Source: Solenopsis invicta
Taxonomy: Eukaryota > Arthropoda > Insecta > Hymenoptera > Formicidae
Reading direction: 5' to 3'
Assembly: GCF_016802725.1 (NCBI RefSeq)
Contig: NC_052668.1
Span: forward strand, 1,178,001 to 1,242,000
DNA length: 64,000 nucleotides
This document shows positions 1-11,861 of this stretch, piece after piece. Both the position numbers and the translations under genes were made by a program. Each line of letters opens with the position of its first letter. Within the stretch, counting starts at the first letter, position 1. The notes beneath the pieces are model-generated. The model searched no databases. It saw only the letters and a program-made list of their open reading frames with translations, and was not told where the DNA came from.

Positions 1-601
1 GTTCAGTTAAAAGAAGATATAAATAGAAAAAAATATTCATGTAATAGATAAAATAAAATTATTAAATTGCAATACATAATTCAATTAAAAATGCATTACA
101 TATAAAACGCAGTTAAGACTGAAAAAACTAATGCATCACCTTACACAACGTTTGTCACCTTATCCATAATCACCATATTTATTTCTATTAAATATAAATG
201 TTACAATAAGAAAAAAAAGGGGAAAAAATGTATATTCTGTATTTTTTTAAACATACATTATTATGATTTTATAAAAAAAACAAAAATATTTATTATAATT
301 ACGTCATTCCTTATGAATAAACCGAAAAATTACATATGTGCAGCCAAAACACATTTCTTATTATATGTATTATTCACTTATGTGGACAGATTAAAATCAA
401 ACTCTTTACCGGAGAATATTTATTATTATCTAAAGGCTGTAATGAATTAGTCTCATCATTTGTTGTAACCTTAGAAAAATTAATAATTTGTCACCTTACC
501 CCTATAAAACAAGATTATTTTCTTGTTCACCCAACATTTTATCCTTAAACATATCATTTATCATTTCATTTCAATTTTATCAGTATACAATCTAGAATTA
601 C
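1..601. other. AT-rich stretch, no exon recognised
   Basis: This stretch is very AT-rich and no coding segment matching the next arrestin-domain exon is visible on the minus strand. It lies just after a good minus-strand donor at 601-600, so it is probably intron of the arrestin-domain gene, whose remaining exons would lie beyond the window. Confidence 0.5.
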
Positions 602-1509
602 CTGAGGATGATCCAACCAAATAATATTTCGTTTCAAAATATTCTTCGTGTGCAGTGACAGTCTGGCTGTCATCCCGATATTGTCCCTTTTCGTCCATTT
701 CTTCTTCTGCAGTTGCCCAACAAGTGTTTGCTTCGCCTTTCACTTTCACGCTTATACCTGCATAGAAAGGATTATAAATGTACATTAAAAAAGCATAGTT
801 ATAAGCATCAGCTAATACTCATTTTCATTATTAATTCATCAATTTTATCTTTCCAATTAATTTTAATGAATCCGTACATTTCTATTAATCCACTTATTTC
901 TTATTTCCTTATCATTTTGCATTAAATTAATGACTTTATATTAAATTACAATGCTTTATTAATTAAATGCTATTCATTCGATATAGCATTGTGATGCAAA
1001 ACTCGAAAGAGACAAAGCCAAACAGCGATGGAGATTGCGCGGGGGAGTTACATGTGGTAGTTCTATAATTAACTCTCACATATTGGCATGAAGAAGAGAA
1101 AGAGGGCAAAAATAAAGAAATTGCTTGTGGAATGCGGTGGCATATTATAGACATATAGACTGCACTTTATTATATATACATATAAAGCGTACTAACAAAG
1201 TCAAGAATAAATTAATTAAATAATAAATCACTGCTGTGCTGATTTATAAAGCAATTAAAATTTTATTAATGCGTTTTTAAATAATTTTATAAAATATCTA
1301 AAGTAATTCCGCAAGTAAGACATAAGTCATCATTAGAAAGACATCTTGAAACAATGTTTCAAAGGTACAAAGAATTTTTAATAACCAGACTTACCACGAA
1401 TCTTCTTCGTACTGTCCAGGACAACAATGATGTTACCCGTTACAGTTTGACCAGGATAATACGTGCTCCATTGATTATCGAACGCTATTCGGAAATCCTT
1501 GAGGCCCAT
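602..1509 (-). CDS. Arrestin domain-containing protein, first two coding exons (partial)
   Basis: Alpha-arrestin (ARRDC-like) proteins are cytoplasmic adaptors that recruit ubiquitin ligases to membrane proteins. Exon 1 (1509 to 1395) begins at the only suitable ATG and starts MGLKDFRIAFDNQWSTYYPG, a typical arrestin_N opening. It ends in phase 1 at a G|GTAAGT donor. Exon 2 (757 to 602) follows a CTATGCAG acceptor and completes the codon as Gly. It encodes GISVKVKGEANTCW, an ETKYYLVGSSSG-type segment and other conserved parts of the first arrestin beta-sandwich. It ends in phase 1 at CAG|GTAATT. The splice phases match and the joined frame is open. The rest of the gene (arrestin_C and PPxY tail) lies left of the window. 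The 5' UTR probably covers part of 1510-1640. The family assignment is firm; the exact orthologue cannot be named. Confidence 0.85.
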
Positions 1510-3256
1510 GTTGGATCGTTTTAGCTGCTCCGGATTCTGACAACACTCCGATTATTTCATTCACGTTTGTTATTCACCAGTAATCGACATTTAATATCGC
1601 AGCTTCTGCAGGACACGCACCGATGACGCACACAGCTGACACTATAAAATAAACCTCCTCTATTCTAAAATTTCCCCTCACTCATTATTCTGCCCAGAGC
1701 CGTAATTATACAAGGGGGCAAGAGGGGCACGAATTCTGAGTTTAGATCGAAGAGAGCCATAAAATAAAACTGACCAAAAAATTGTCAAATATATTTTTAA
1801 ATTTTAATTTTTGCGGCCGTACTCTTAAGTTTAAGAAACCTTAACATTAATACAAAATTAAAATTATAATTCCTTAATATTACAGAAGCTCTTCATGATT
1901 TTGAATTAATTAAATTATATCCGAATATTAAAGTTGGCTTACCGAATTTCTTACTCTTTTTACTTCTACTGTTTTAAGTAAAAAGAATTATAGCAAATTG
2001 AAATTAATTAAGCATTATTTAAAACAAACTGTCAACAAGTTAGATTAGAACAAAACAGTTATTCAATCTTTCTACAATTTTAACTAAATATAGCATCGTT
2101 AAAGACATTATATTTATGATGATATCATCAATTTGTTAAATATTGTAATTAAATAAAAAAGTATAATTAAAATAATTATATAAGAAGTATATAAAATCAC
2201 ACAAATAAATATAAGCACTAAGATCTAGCTGCGATCAAAGAAGGCTTTCTTACTATCATTGTGTTGTTACACTATCAGTCCAAAACATATTTGTAATTCA
2301 AAATAATTATATTTTTATTTGTATACATTAATAGATGTGAATAACTTTTTACATTTTTTGTAAATATAAAAATTACTTAAAAACAAATTACACAATTATT
2401 ATATCGTATAATTGTATTATTATTTCTTTTACTCCCACTTTTCAAAAATTAAGAAGCTTAAAAATAAAACTTTGGTCAGGATACATGAAAAACTAGTTAC
2501 GACTCTGCTTATACCTACTGCACATGCGTCAAATAAATGACCACTCAACGATGTAGCAGTGACTTGTTTTGAAGCGCCTCTATGTCTATAAAACGTAGGT
2601 ATTGAACTATATAGCCAATATCTATGAAACTCGTAGGTAACTCAGTAGGTAACAGAACAGGAAAAACGTTGCACGCTCTCTCTCTCTCTCTTTCTCTGAG
2701 AGAGAAACGTAGCAAAATTAAATATTAAAATTGAAAATTTTTTCAACGTTAAATATATATCAAAATTTTTTTGTTATTTGTTAATGTTGCTGCAACATTA
2801 AAATAGTATTAAACAAATTATCTTTAAAAAATTAAAAAAAATGACACGGTATATGTATATAATTAAATAAGTAATAATTGTTAAGCATTCAGAATTTTAA
2901 ACATATATTAATTTATATGCCTAGATAACAAAATAATTCTATGAACATTTTCTAAATATTTATTATTATCAAGAATATTAAAATATTCTAAAGCCTATTA
3001 AAGACGTTTTATAAATATATTATACATAGAATAAAAAAATAAGATTATTTGAAATATTCTAGAAACATCTTAAGAATATTCTTTGTTATATTCAAATTTA
3101 TTATATTCAAAGAATATCCAGAAAAAGTGCTTATTACAATGTAAAAAATATTTATTTATAGAATATTCTAGAACTAGAAATTATTTTTAATCTTTAGATA
3201 TTTATGTAAATACATATATTAACAGAAAAAAAATAAAAAATACAAATATCAAAATA
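1510..3256. other. Non-coding AT-rich region upstream of the arrestin-domain gene
   Basis: No gene is visible over about 1.7 kb. The first ~130 bp is moderately GC-rich and probably carries the 5' UTR and promoter of the minus-strand arrestin-domain gene, though no TATA box can be assigned. A short CT/GA microsatellite lies near 2671-2706. The rest is AT-rich sequence without a recognisable element. Confidence 0.5.
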
Positions 3257-3282
3257 TGTGTATATATATATATATATATATG

Positions 3283-3322
<40 letters not shown>

Positions 3323-3325
3323 TAT
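3257..3325. repeat. TA microsatellite
   Basis: A nearly pure (TA)n run with a few TG and CA variants. It ends exactly at the left end of the mariner-type element, and more TA repeats follow that element at 5872-5889 and 6272-6310. The microsatellite therefore served as landing site for two TA-targeting elements. Confidence 0.95.
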
Positions 3326-3326
3326 A

Positions 3327-3629
3327 CAGGGTGTTTCAGACCACCCGTACACCCCTTTTCTCTTCGCAGGATTAGGACCAATCAAAAATATGTTCAGACG
3401 AAAGTTGTAGGGTTTCAAAAGATCTATTCAATGATCTTATCAGTTTGACCTTGGATGGCGTCGCCAAGGTCAGATCGAAATCACATTAAGTTTTTTAAAT
3501 GAAACACCCTATTTTTGATTCCAGAATCTAATAGCTGGTGTCAAGACCTTTCCAAAACACTACAAGAAAGTTTATTTTCGTTGACTACTTTCCGAGTTGT
3601 GCGGCTTGAAAGTTACACTACCGCCAGCA
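3327..3629 (+). repeat. Left terminal inverted repeat of the mariner-type element
   Basis: This 303-bp arm begins CAGGGTGTTTCAGACCACCC and ends ...CTACCGCCAGCA. It pairs with 5569-5871. A diverged version of its inner part can be seen in the hAT intron near 9305-9480. Confidence 0.92.
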
Positions 3630-4063
3630 CCATGTAAATAACAATATAAAATCACGCGTTACGCAGAAAGCCGTGCAGCCGACACAAAGAAAGTAAACAC
3701 GCGAGCCGGGCCAACAAAAATAGATCATGAAAAATCGTGAAAGTTAGCTGTCGCGACCGTAGATAGTCACATACATATGTATGTCATAATACTATGTAAT
3801 TACATTATTACTTTAACGGTAGCACACGAGCAATAACGAGCGCGGCTTTCTGCGTAACGATGTCTAACTCGTGATTTTATACATATTGTTATTTGCATAG
3901 GATGTAGTAGAGATGTATTCACCATAACGCTATTGTGACTCAACTCAACACGAGTGACAATAACTCTCTCAAACTTGTCACCTACGTCTTCAATAACCGT
4001 CATATCAGTATCAATCGCGCAACAAAAATCCGACCCTCTTTATTAGTCTAGGTTTATTTAGCC

Positions 4064-5124
4064 ATGTCCTATTCCAATGAAGAAGCATATGATATGCTGC
4101 TAATTTTAGGTGAGTGTCGAGGTACATTCATTGCAGCGGAAAGATTGTGGCGGAACGTTATCCTGATCGGACTCCTCACTCGCGAAATGTTTTTTCACGT
4201 TTGGCTAAACGAATCAAAATTAAAGGTGTCGTTCAGCCTCAACATAACAAAGGTACACAAATTCGTCGTCCGATTATGGATGAAAGAACAGTGGAAATTC
4301 TTGCATCGACAGAATTGAACCCTTATGATTCTTTAAGACGACGAGAACAAGATTCTGGTGTTAGTAAAATCAGTGTTTGGCGCATTCTAAAAAATAACAA
4401 ATTTCACCCTTACAGAATGTCTGTTCATCAAGCGTTGAATTATAACGATATTAGACAGAGACTTGTATTTTGCAACTTTATAAGACAGCAACCACTTGAT
4501 TTCCACTTGAAAATTTTATTTTCTGACGAATGTACACTTAAAAGTGATGGATCTGTTAATACTTGGAACTCTCGTTATTGGGCACAAAATAATCCTCACT
4601 GGTTGAGAGAAGTAGATCATCAAACCATTTGGAAAGTCAATGTTTGGTGTGGAATTATTGGAAGTCAAATCATAGGTCCTGTTTTCTTTGACGAAAATCT
4701 AAACGGTGATAGATATTCCGCCTTGATAATGACAGATCTTCCTGTCTTACTAGAAAATATTCCTCTGCAATTGCGCCTGAACATGTGGTTCCAACAAGAT
4801 GCATGTCCGTCTCATACATCAAGAGTTGCTCGTGCGGCATTAAATATTATGTTCCCCGACAAGTGGATAGGCAAATACGGTCCAATCAATTATCCACCCC
4901 GATCACCAGATCTCACCGTCCTTGATTATTATTTCTGGGGAAGGATAAAAAACTTGGTCTATCATGAACGTCCGACTACGAGGGATAATATGATTCGTAG
5001 AATAAGTGAAGCAATTCGATCCTTACGTGCCGAGGAAATTCTTCGAGCAACCAATGATTTTCAAAATAGAGTTGATGCTTGCATCGCAGAGAATGGTGCT
5101 CACTTTGAACATTTAGTCGCTTAA
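4064..5124 (+). pseudogene. mariner-type transposase (DD41D), one frameshift
   Basis: The enzyme would cut and rejoin the element ends at TA sites. The N-terminal piece starts at ATG 4064 with MSYSNEEAYDM, as in insect transposases of this group. The frame then shifts between about 4114 and 4140, and the remaining ~320 codons run open to 5124. A helix-turn-helix region (DSGVSKISVWRIL) precedes the catalytic domain. The catalytic acidic residues are visible in LFSDECTLKS, FQQDACPSHT and SPDLTVLDYYFWG. Counting from the second to the third Asp gives 41 intervening residues, which is the DD41D spacing reported for the rosa-like group. One frame break makes this copy non-functional as written, unless the break is a sequencing error. 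Confidence 0.88.
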
Positions 5125-5149
5125 CAAAACATACACTCATTCATTCCCG

Positions 5150-5313
5150 AACGTGAGAGGCAAGGGGACTCACGTGAATCAAGCACCCCAAACGTGAGAG
5201 GCAAGGGGACTTACGTGAATCAAGCACCCCAAACGTGAGAGGCAAGGGGACTCACGTGAATCAAGCACCCCAAACGTGAGAGGCAAGGGGACTCACGTGA
5301 ATCAAGCACCCCA
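5150..5313. repeat. 41-bp minisatellite, 4 copies, inside the mariner-type element
   Basis: Four almost identical 41-bp units start at 5150, 5191, 5232 and 5273, each with the core GAGGCAAGGGGACTCACGTG followed by AATCAAGCACCCCAA. The array begins just after the transposase stop codon. A related 42-bp array lies at 62949-63234. Confidence 0.93.
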
Positions 5314-5568
5314 ATGGGATGAAATTCTCGTCACGTCCACGTCGTTCATTCTGGATAATGCTAAGCACGGGAAAATGCATACAGTCAATCTGGACATGAT
5401 TGATCATCAAACATAATCAATCCAGTTAATAAACAAAAGCAGAGTACATAAAACTTTGACTCCCCTTTTCCTCCCCCATACACATACGCATGCACGTATG
5501 CACACACCCACACACAAGATTAAATCCGACTAAGTAACCACCACATGGTACATCTTGAGTAATGCTGA

Positions 5569-5871
5569 TGCTGGCGGTAGTGTAACTTTCAAGCCGCACA
5601 ACTCGGAAAGTAGTCAACGAAAATAAACATTCTTATAGTGTTTTGGAAAGGTCTTGACACCAGCTATTAGATTCTGGAATCAAAAATAGGGTATTCCATT
5701 TAAAAAACTTAATGTGATTTCGATCTGACCTTGGCGACGCCATCCAAGGTCAAACTGATAAGATCATTGAATAGATCTTTTGAAACCCTACAACTTTCGT
5801 CTGAACATATTTTTGATTGGTCCTAATCCTGCGAAGAGAAAAGGGGTGTACGGGTGGTCTGAAACACCCTG
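5569..5871 (-). repeat. Right terminal inverted repeat of the mariner-type element
   Basis: Reverse complement of 3327-3629 over its whole 303 bp with only scattered mismatches. It ends ...GAAACACCCTG next to TA at 5872. Confidence 0.92.
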
Positions 5872-5889
5872 TATATATATATATATATA

Positions 5890-6271
5890 CAGGGTGATTC
5901 AGAACGACCCATGTGTCCCTGTAAAGACGTGTTCTTGAATAAATTCTGAGACGATTTTTCCTGTACGAAAATTTTGTTCGACGCTTACTTTTTGAATAAT
6001 AAGAAGATAAAGTTAGCAAATCACAGGCCGTATACACATGGTAGACAAAGGCGGCGCAACTCACCATCCGATACGGGTAAGCGTCCGCGTCGGACGGTGA
6101 GTTGCGCCGCCTTTGTCTACCATGTGTACACGGCCCGTGATTTGCTAACTTTATCTTCTTATTATTCAAAAAGTAAGCGTCGGACAAAATTTTCGTACAG
6201 GAAAAATCGTCTCAGAATTTATCCAAGAACACGTCTTTACAGGGACACATGGATCGTTCTGAAATACCCTG
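5890..6271. mobile_element. Palindromic MITE, 382 bp
   Basis: The element starts CAGGGTGATTCAGAACGACC and ends with its near reverse complement, flanked by TA on both sides. The two arms (about 190 bp each) are near-perfect complements meeting around 6080, so the whole element is one long palindrome without a real loop. The first bases resemble the ends of the neighbouring mariner-type element, which suggests cross-mobilisation by a related transposase. The reading frames within it on both strands are by-products of the palindrome. Confidence 0.92.
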
Positions 6272-6273
6272 TA

Positions 6274-6314
<41 letters not shown>

Positions 6315-7775
6315 ATGTATGTTTTATCATATAATATATAAATATATTTGTAATATAGGATTGTACAAATTTATTTACGATTTATATATTTGTAATTTAC
6401 AAAAAGGTCAGTTTTTCCAATAAACATTTGTTGTTTATAGATATATTAGTAAAACGTTAGTTCAACAAATACAAAATTTTACCAAAAATAACAATTTGTA
6501 AAATTTTTTTTTATAGAAATGTTTAGTTATTTTTTTTAAAAAGATCTATACAATAATATCACATATCACTATGTTTACAAAACAAGAATTGTACATTAGT
6601 AAAAGTAGTAGTATTAGAGAAAACCAACATTTTTGTTAGAAAATATTATAAAAATCTACAATTGTAAAAATTTGATAGACGCAATTTGATAGGGTTGTTT
6701 AATATTATAAGTTTTCTACACAAATCTCCGAAAAAGTACAAATTTTAATTAGCTATAATAGCAATAAATGTTAAAGTTATAAAAACAAATCAATTTTTGT
6801 TGCTATACGTACGAACTGATTGTATATGTTATGCACAACTAAAAATAAATCTGGATTCCAGTTTTATGTATAAATTCTGGTGGATTTCCATAATCAATTT
6901 TAATTGTGATATTCCATAAATAAGTAGATATTTTCATCACCATCATCATCATCATCATCATCTTCATCTTCATTATCAAGTAGATGTTTTAACTATAATC
7001 TTGTTGCTAATCATATTTTGAAAGTTTTTCAATTTTTCTAAAAAATAATTTATTGATTTGAGAACATTGTAATTTGTATTACAATTACATGTAGATATTG
7101 CTACAAAAAATAAAAGTTTCTACAGAAAATTTAATTTTTTGGTAGAATTTTGTACTTAATTATTAAAATTATTTCCGTTGATGAAGACTCAAAATTATGA
7201 CACATTTATTGTATTGAATATTATTTATAAAAATGTAGCGACACTGAATAATATGTCGAAGAGGAACTGATAGTAAATGGCCCCCTCACAAGCATCAATT
7301 AAAAAAAAAATAATTTTAATTTAAAAACTACCGTTTTTTGTTATAAAATTATATATTTATTCAAAATAAGGAGAAAAAATGCAGAATATGTACAAATATA
7401 TATACGTATGTACACATAAGGCTTCCGAACATAAAATGCATAAACAGCAAAAAAAGAAGGTAGAGCAAAAGAAGATAATAGGATAAGACGATATCTTCTG
7501 TATCACGCGATTCAAATGCAGGAATCACAATTGAGCACACAGAACATATGCTATGATCGAGCAGAGGCTTTAAATGTGACGTAATAAACCCCTCGTTAAA
7601 AATTACTCACGAGCCAGCAAAGTAGGCTGCGTTATTGAGTTAAGCCATAATTTAATTTTACGATTTCCTTATGATTTTATCTCATTTCTTCATATTAATA
7701 AGAAATTGTAGTAGTTCCCTTGTAAATGTATGTTTCTAAGACAAAATTTAATAGGCTATGAGATAAGAATATTAT
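6272..7775. other. AT-rich region without genes
   Basis: No coding segment or recognisable element is visible over 1.5 kb. It contains the end of the TA microsatellite and an ATC trinucleotide repeat at about 6938-6985. A few GC-richer bases appear near 7500-7600 without a recognisable feature. Confidence 0.5.
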
Positions 7776-7851
7776 TTTCTACTTTTGCAAGAATGTTTGA
7801 GAAATTATAGATGTCATTTTGATTAGATAAGAATGGACATTTTGGGGTAGA
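7776..7851 (+). repeat. 76-bp direct repeat, left of the hAT element
   Basis: These 76 bases are identical to 12530-12605 on the far side of the hAT element. The repeat begins TTTCTACTTTTGCAAG and ends TTTTGGGGTAGA. It is far longer than the 8-bp target duplication normal for hAT transposition. Confidence 0.97.
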
Positions 7852-8725
7852 CTAACGACCCCGCAGATCCTGCGGTGCGGAGGGGCGCACCAAAGGAGGG
7901 GGCGCCGGGCGCCCCTTTGTTGCAAACGGTAAAATATAAAGAGCCATTAAAAAAGGTCAAGTAAAATAGTGGTTTCAATCTCAAAGTATCATCGTCAAAA
8001 ATTAACAACGAAATATTCATAATGTTTTCCGATTCAGGGGGCATACAATAACTTTGAAGTCTCGGGAGCGTAAAATGAAATTTACGCCCCAATGGCAAGA
8101 AATTGACATTTGACGCCCCGTAAGCCGAGTGGCGAAATGGCCATTGTTACCCTCGTTTAAATAAAAAAATTTTGTTTTCATCACAGGCGTTGAAATTTTA
8201 CCTTTATTTTATGGGGCGACCTTCGTGCTAAAATTTCATTTAACGCCCTGAAAACTATACAATCACGAATTTAGTAAATGAACATAGTCAGCGCCATTGT
8301 AAAGAATATACTTGATCACTTACAGGAAAAATGTTTTTTTTTCAATTTTTTTTTAAAATAAAAATAGTTTTTAAACAAATCAAGTTGTGAGCAAAATCTT
8401 CGTGGTTTTCTTGTCGTTTACAAAAACTATATAAAATGAGGAGTATGATCGCATCTAGGTATCATAGTATTAACAAACAATTTTAATTTGTAATAAACTG
8501 TATCTGTCTATGGATAATTTCCGCGCAAAGAAGAATAGTCACTTAAATCTGTGATTGATTTTGTTTGAACTAGTTACCTACATGAAAATTCATTTTCGGT
8601 GCGCAGCCACACTTTACTTAGTGTTGACATTATTTAAACTGCATGTATATGATGGGCAGATATTTATTTTGATGCGTTAAGGTTAAGTAAAATGTCAGTT
8701 AACTAATGCATTCGGTCACTTTGAT

Positions 8726-8900
8726 TGTTTTGCACGTGTACACGCACCGGCAGAAATGCTGTCCCTCGGCGTTCGGCGCGCGGCGCTACACACTCGTACC
8801 GAGGCGCACACGTACGTATTACTGGGAGCGCGGAGGAGGCGTGGAGCGCGGAGGGAGAGCATTTCTGCATTTCTGCCGGTGCGTGTACACGTGCAAAACA
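8726..8900. mobile_element. Small GC-rich inverted-repeat element in the hAT leader
   Basis: About 175 bp with ends TGTTTTGCACGTGTACACGC and the reverse complement, continuing through CACCGGCAGAAATGCT. The right arm carries an 8-bp duplication (CATTTCTG). It lies about 180 bp before the hAT start codon and could be a MITE or part of the hAT leader. A partial relative lies at 16338-16420. Confidence 0.7.
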
Positions 8901-9076
8901 TTTGCCGCGCGGTAAGTGAAAAATCGTGTCGTGACGCGTTTTTGTTTCGATATTATTTCATATTTATTTACTTTCTCGCTGCATAATACACGTGGAACCC
9001 GCTCGCTCTAAAGAAATCAGAATAACTACATAATAATTAATAGTGCCACAATTTTTTATATGTTATCTTATTAACA

Positions 9077-11861
9077 ATGAATAGTTCACATAAAAAGAAA
9101 TCTGGCTGTGAAAATCGAAAAAGGAAGAAAGAAATGGAGGAAAAAGTGAAAAAGTTACAAAAAATGGATGCATTTTGTATTCCAATAAAACCAAAAACAG
9201 TGGAAAATGAAGTAAGTACCGTGATTATTATGATTTGTGTTTTTATCCGTTTATTTTTTAGCGGTGATGTCGAAATAATTTCGAGGGTGATGGTTTTATC
9301 AAAAAATATTTCAGACGAAAGTTACTGGGTTTGAAGGGGGTCGTCCATCGGTGACCTTGACTTTGACCTTGAAGTCAAATTTGAAGGTTATTTCAGGATC
9401 AAATTGTGAATTTTAAATGGAAACCCCAATTTTTTATTCGGGATATCGAAAGAGCGGGAAATTTCACGTCCAAACACGTGGAACGTGGGGACCGTTGATG
9501 ATATTTGTGTGTGATTGATGTGTATATGTTGAATTAATTTTAGGATTTACTTGAGGAAGAATCTACACATCAAAGTAGCGAAAAATCTGCTGAACTCGAA
9601 GTTATATCAATATTAGAGCCAGAACAAGGTAACAATACTGTCTTAAATTCTGATAGGGGATTGTATCCGTGTGAAATTTCTGATGAATTGAAACGAACTA
9701 TTTTATCACTGGAACCAAGCCGACCAAGAGGACCGTTTCCCAAAAATGTAAATAATAGATCTTTTAGCGAAAAGTATTATTTTGTTCTCACTAAATCAAA
9801 TCAAAAAATTGAAAGATTTTGGTTATGCTACTCGCCAACGAATGATGCGGTTTATTGCGAACCATGTTGGTTATTTGCGGACAGACGAGATCCAAATTTT
9901 AAATCTGCTTGGTGCGAAGCAAAAATTAACGATTGGCAAGGATTAACTGCAAAAATTTCATTGCATGAGAACAGCAAAGTACATATAAATGCGTGCGTAA
10001 ACTATTCTCAGCGGAAAAATCTACACGATATCGAAAGTCAAATGAGTATTTTAATGGATCGTTGGCAGGAAATTTTAAAACGAATACTGGATGTGATTGT
10101 AACGTTAGCACGTTGTAACGTAGCATTGAGAGGGCACCGTGAAAATTACACAGTAATAGACAGTCAATCGGGAAATTTTTTAAATATAATCGATCTATTG
10201 TCGCGATATGATCCTTTGTTAAGTAGTCATTTAGAAAATAAGAATTCTAAAATAAAATACTTGAGCCCGAAAATTCAAAATGAACTAATTTCGACAGCAG
10301 AAAAACATGTAATAAACCAAATCACAGACGAAATAGCGAAAGCTGCATTTTTTTCAATCATCGTTGATACGACACAAGATATTTCTAAAACTGATCAGCT
10401 TTCATTTATTATTCGATATGTTTCTGCGAATTTTGATAAGAATGTTTGTATAAAGGAATCTTTTTTAGGGTTTGTAGCCGTAAAAAAACATTCTGCCGCA
10501 GATTTACAGAACGAAGTAATTGAATTTTTGAGCAAACACAACATTCCGATACATAAATGTCGTGGACAAGGTTATGATGGGGCTGCAGTTATGAGTGGAG
10601 AATATTCAGGTTTACAGTCGCGTATCAAAAAAATGTCTCCCAATGCTGAGTTTGTTCATTGCAGCTCCCATAATTTAAACTTGGTGTTACAAGATTCGGT
10701 TAAAACAATACCAGAACTTTCGAAATTTTACATGCAAGTTAACCACGTTTACGTATTTTTTAGTGAGAGTTTACCACGATGGGACGATTTAAATGATGAT
10801 ATTGCGCAAAATTCGAATTGTATTGTTAAAAAAACTTTGAAAAGAATGTGTCCTACTAGGTGGTCAAGTCAAAATGATTCAGTTAATGCTCTGAAATACA
10901 ATTTTTCATCTGTAATGAATTGTTTATCAAAAATAATTCTTATATCGAAAAAAAACATGAAATTGAAGAAGCAGCTAATATCCAAAAAAATATGAACTCC
11001 TTTGAGTTTGTATTATTGCTTGTATTTCAGAGCAAAGTATTGTCTTACATTAACTTGGCTTCAAAGACACTTCAAAGTCCCGATATCACTTTAGAGGAAG
11101 CTTGTGATTTGCTCGAAAGTGTTAGTTGTAATATGATGGCTCTTCGAAATGATTTTTCTTCTCTTTTACAAGAAGCTGAAGTCGTTGCTAAAAGCTGGCA
11201 GATAGATATATCGTTCGTTCAGAGCCGGCAACGTAAAGTCAAAAGATTTTATGACGAATTGTCAGAGGACTTTCGCTTCAATGAGCCTAGTGAAAAATTC
11301 CGTATTACTGTATTCAACGCGTCCTTAGATGTACAGATTAGTCAGTTGAAAACACGATTCGCGAGTATGCGGAAGATTAAGGATAATTTTTCATTTTTAA
11401 ATCCTTCGACATTGATCGACTCAAGCGAACGAGAAATTGAAAAATCGGCTCGGCAATTATGCGATAAATACGAAAATGATTTATCTAACTGCCTAATTGA
11501 AGAAATTGCAAGTTTAAAGTGTACCGTTTCGAAAGTGATAACAAGTCGGAATCTTAAAACCATAAGTGATCTTGCGCAATTTTTATTCATAGATTACAAA
11601 ATATTAGCCTCGAATTTACCAAATGTTTGTACAGCACTTATTTTGTATTTGACGTTACCGGTCACTTCTGCCTCAGCAGAGCGTTCGTTTTCGAAACTAA
11701 AGTTGATAAAAACTTATCTGCGTAGTACGATGTCCCAATCTCGCTTGAGCGGACTTGCAACTTTAAGCATAGAACACGAATTAGCTAGTAAACTCGATTT
11801 AGATAAAGTAATTAAGGAATTTGCTAGCGCAAAAAATCGCCGCGGTTTGCTGGCTTCGTAA
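9077..11861 (+). pseudogene. hAT transposase, TTF zinc finger/DUF4371/dimerisation type, one frameshift
   Basis: Exon 1 (9077-9211) starts MNSSHKKKSGCENRKRKKEM and ends at GAA|GTAAGT. Exon 2 starts at 9544 after TTAATTTTAG in the same phase and stays open to about 10950. It encodes a TTF-type zinc finger (CYSPTNDAVYCEPCWLF and a later His-rich segment) and the catalytic domain with SIIVDTTQD and GQGYDGAAVMSG. The frame shifts at an eight-A run near 10949-10956, after which the other frame continues to the stop at 11861. That part carries the hAT dimerisation region SASAERSFSKLKLIKTYLRS, including the catalytic Glu. An AATAAA lies at 11931. Only the homopolymer frameshift separates it from an intact gene, so it may be very young or the shift may be a sequence error. 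Confidence 0.88.
9305..9480 (+). repeat. Diverged mariner-TIR-like segment within the hAT intron
   Basis: This intronic stretch has the same ordered motifs as the arms of the mariner-type element at 3327: a CAGACGAAAGTT block, a GACCTTG-rich block, and an AATTTTAAATGGAAACCCC-like block. Similarity is partial, so it is either an old MITE remnant or a shared ancestral sequence. Confidence 0.5.

Larger units (their letters stand above)
3327..5871 (+). mobile_element. Tc1/mariner-superfamily transposon, DD41D type, long inverted repeats
   Basis: A 2,545-bp element bounded by CAGGGTGTTTCAGACC and its reverse complement, each next to a TA dinucleotide as expected for this superfamily. The inverted repeats are unusually long: 3327-3629 matches the reverse complement of 5569-5871 with only a few differences. 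Between them lie a transposase gene with one frameshift and a 41-bp minisatellite. The high similarity of the two arms suggests a fairly recent insertion. The element sits within a TA microsatellite beside a related-looking palindromic MITE. Confidence 0.92.

Noticed and set aside
5750..6423. Matching reading frames of about 145-149 codons on opposite strands
   Set aside because: They are almost identical proteins because the region is a palindromic MITE; they are not genes.
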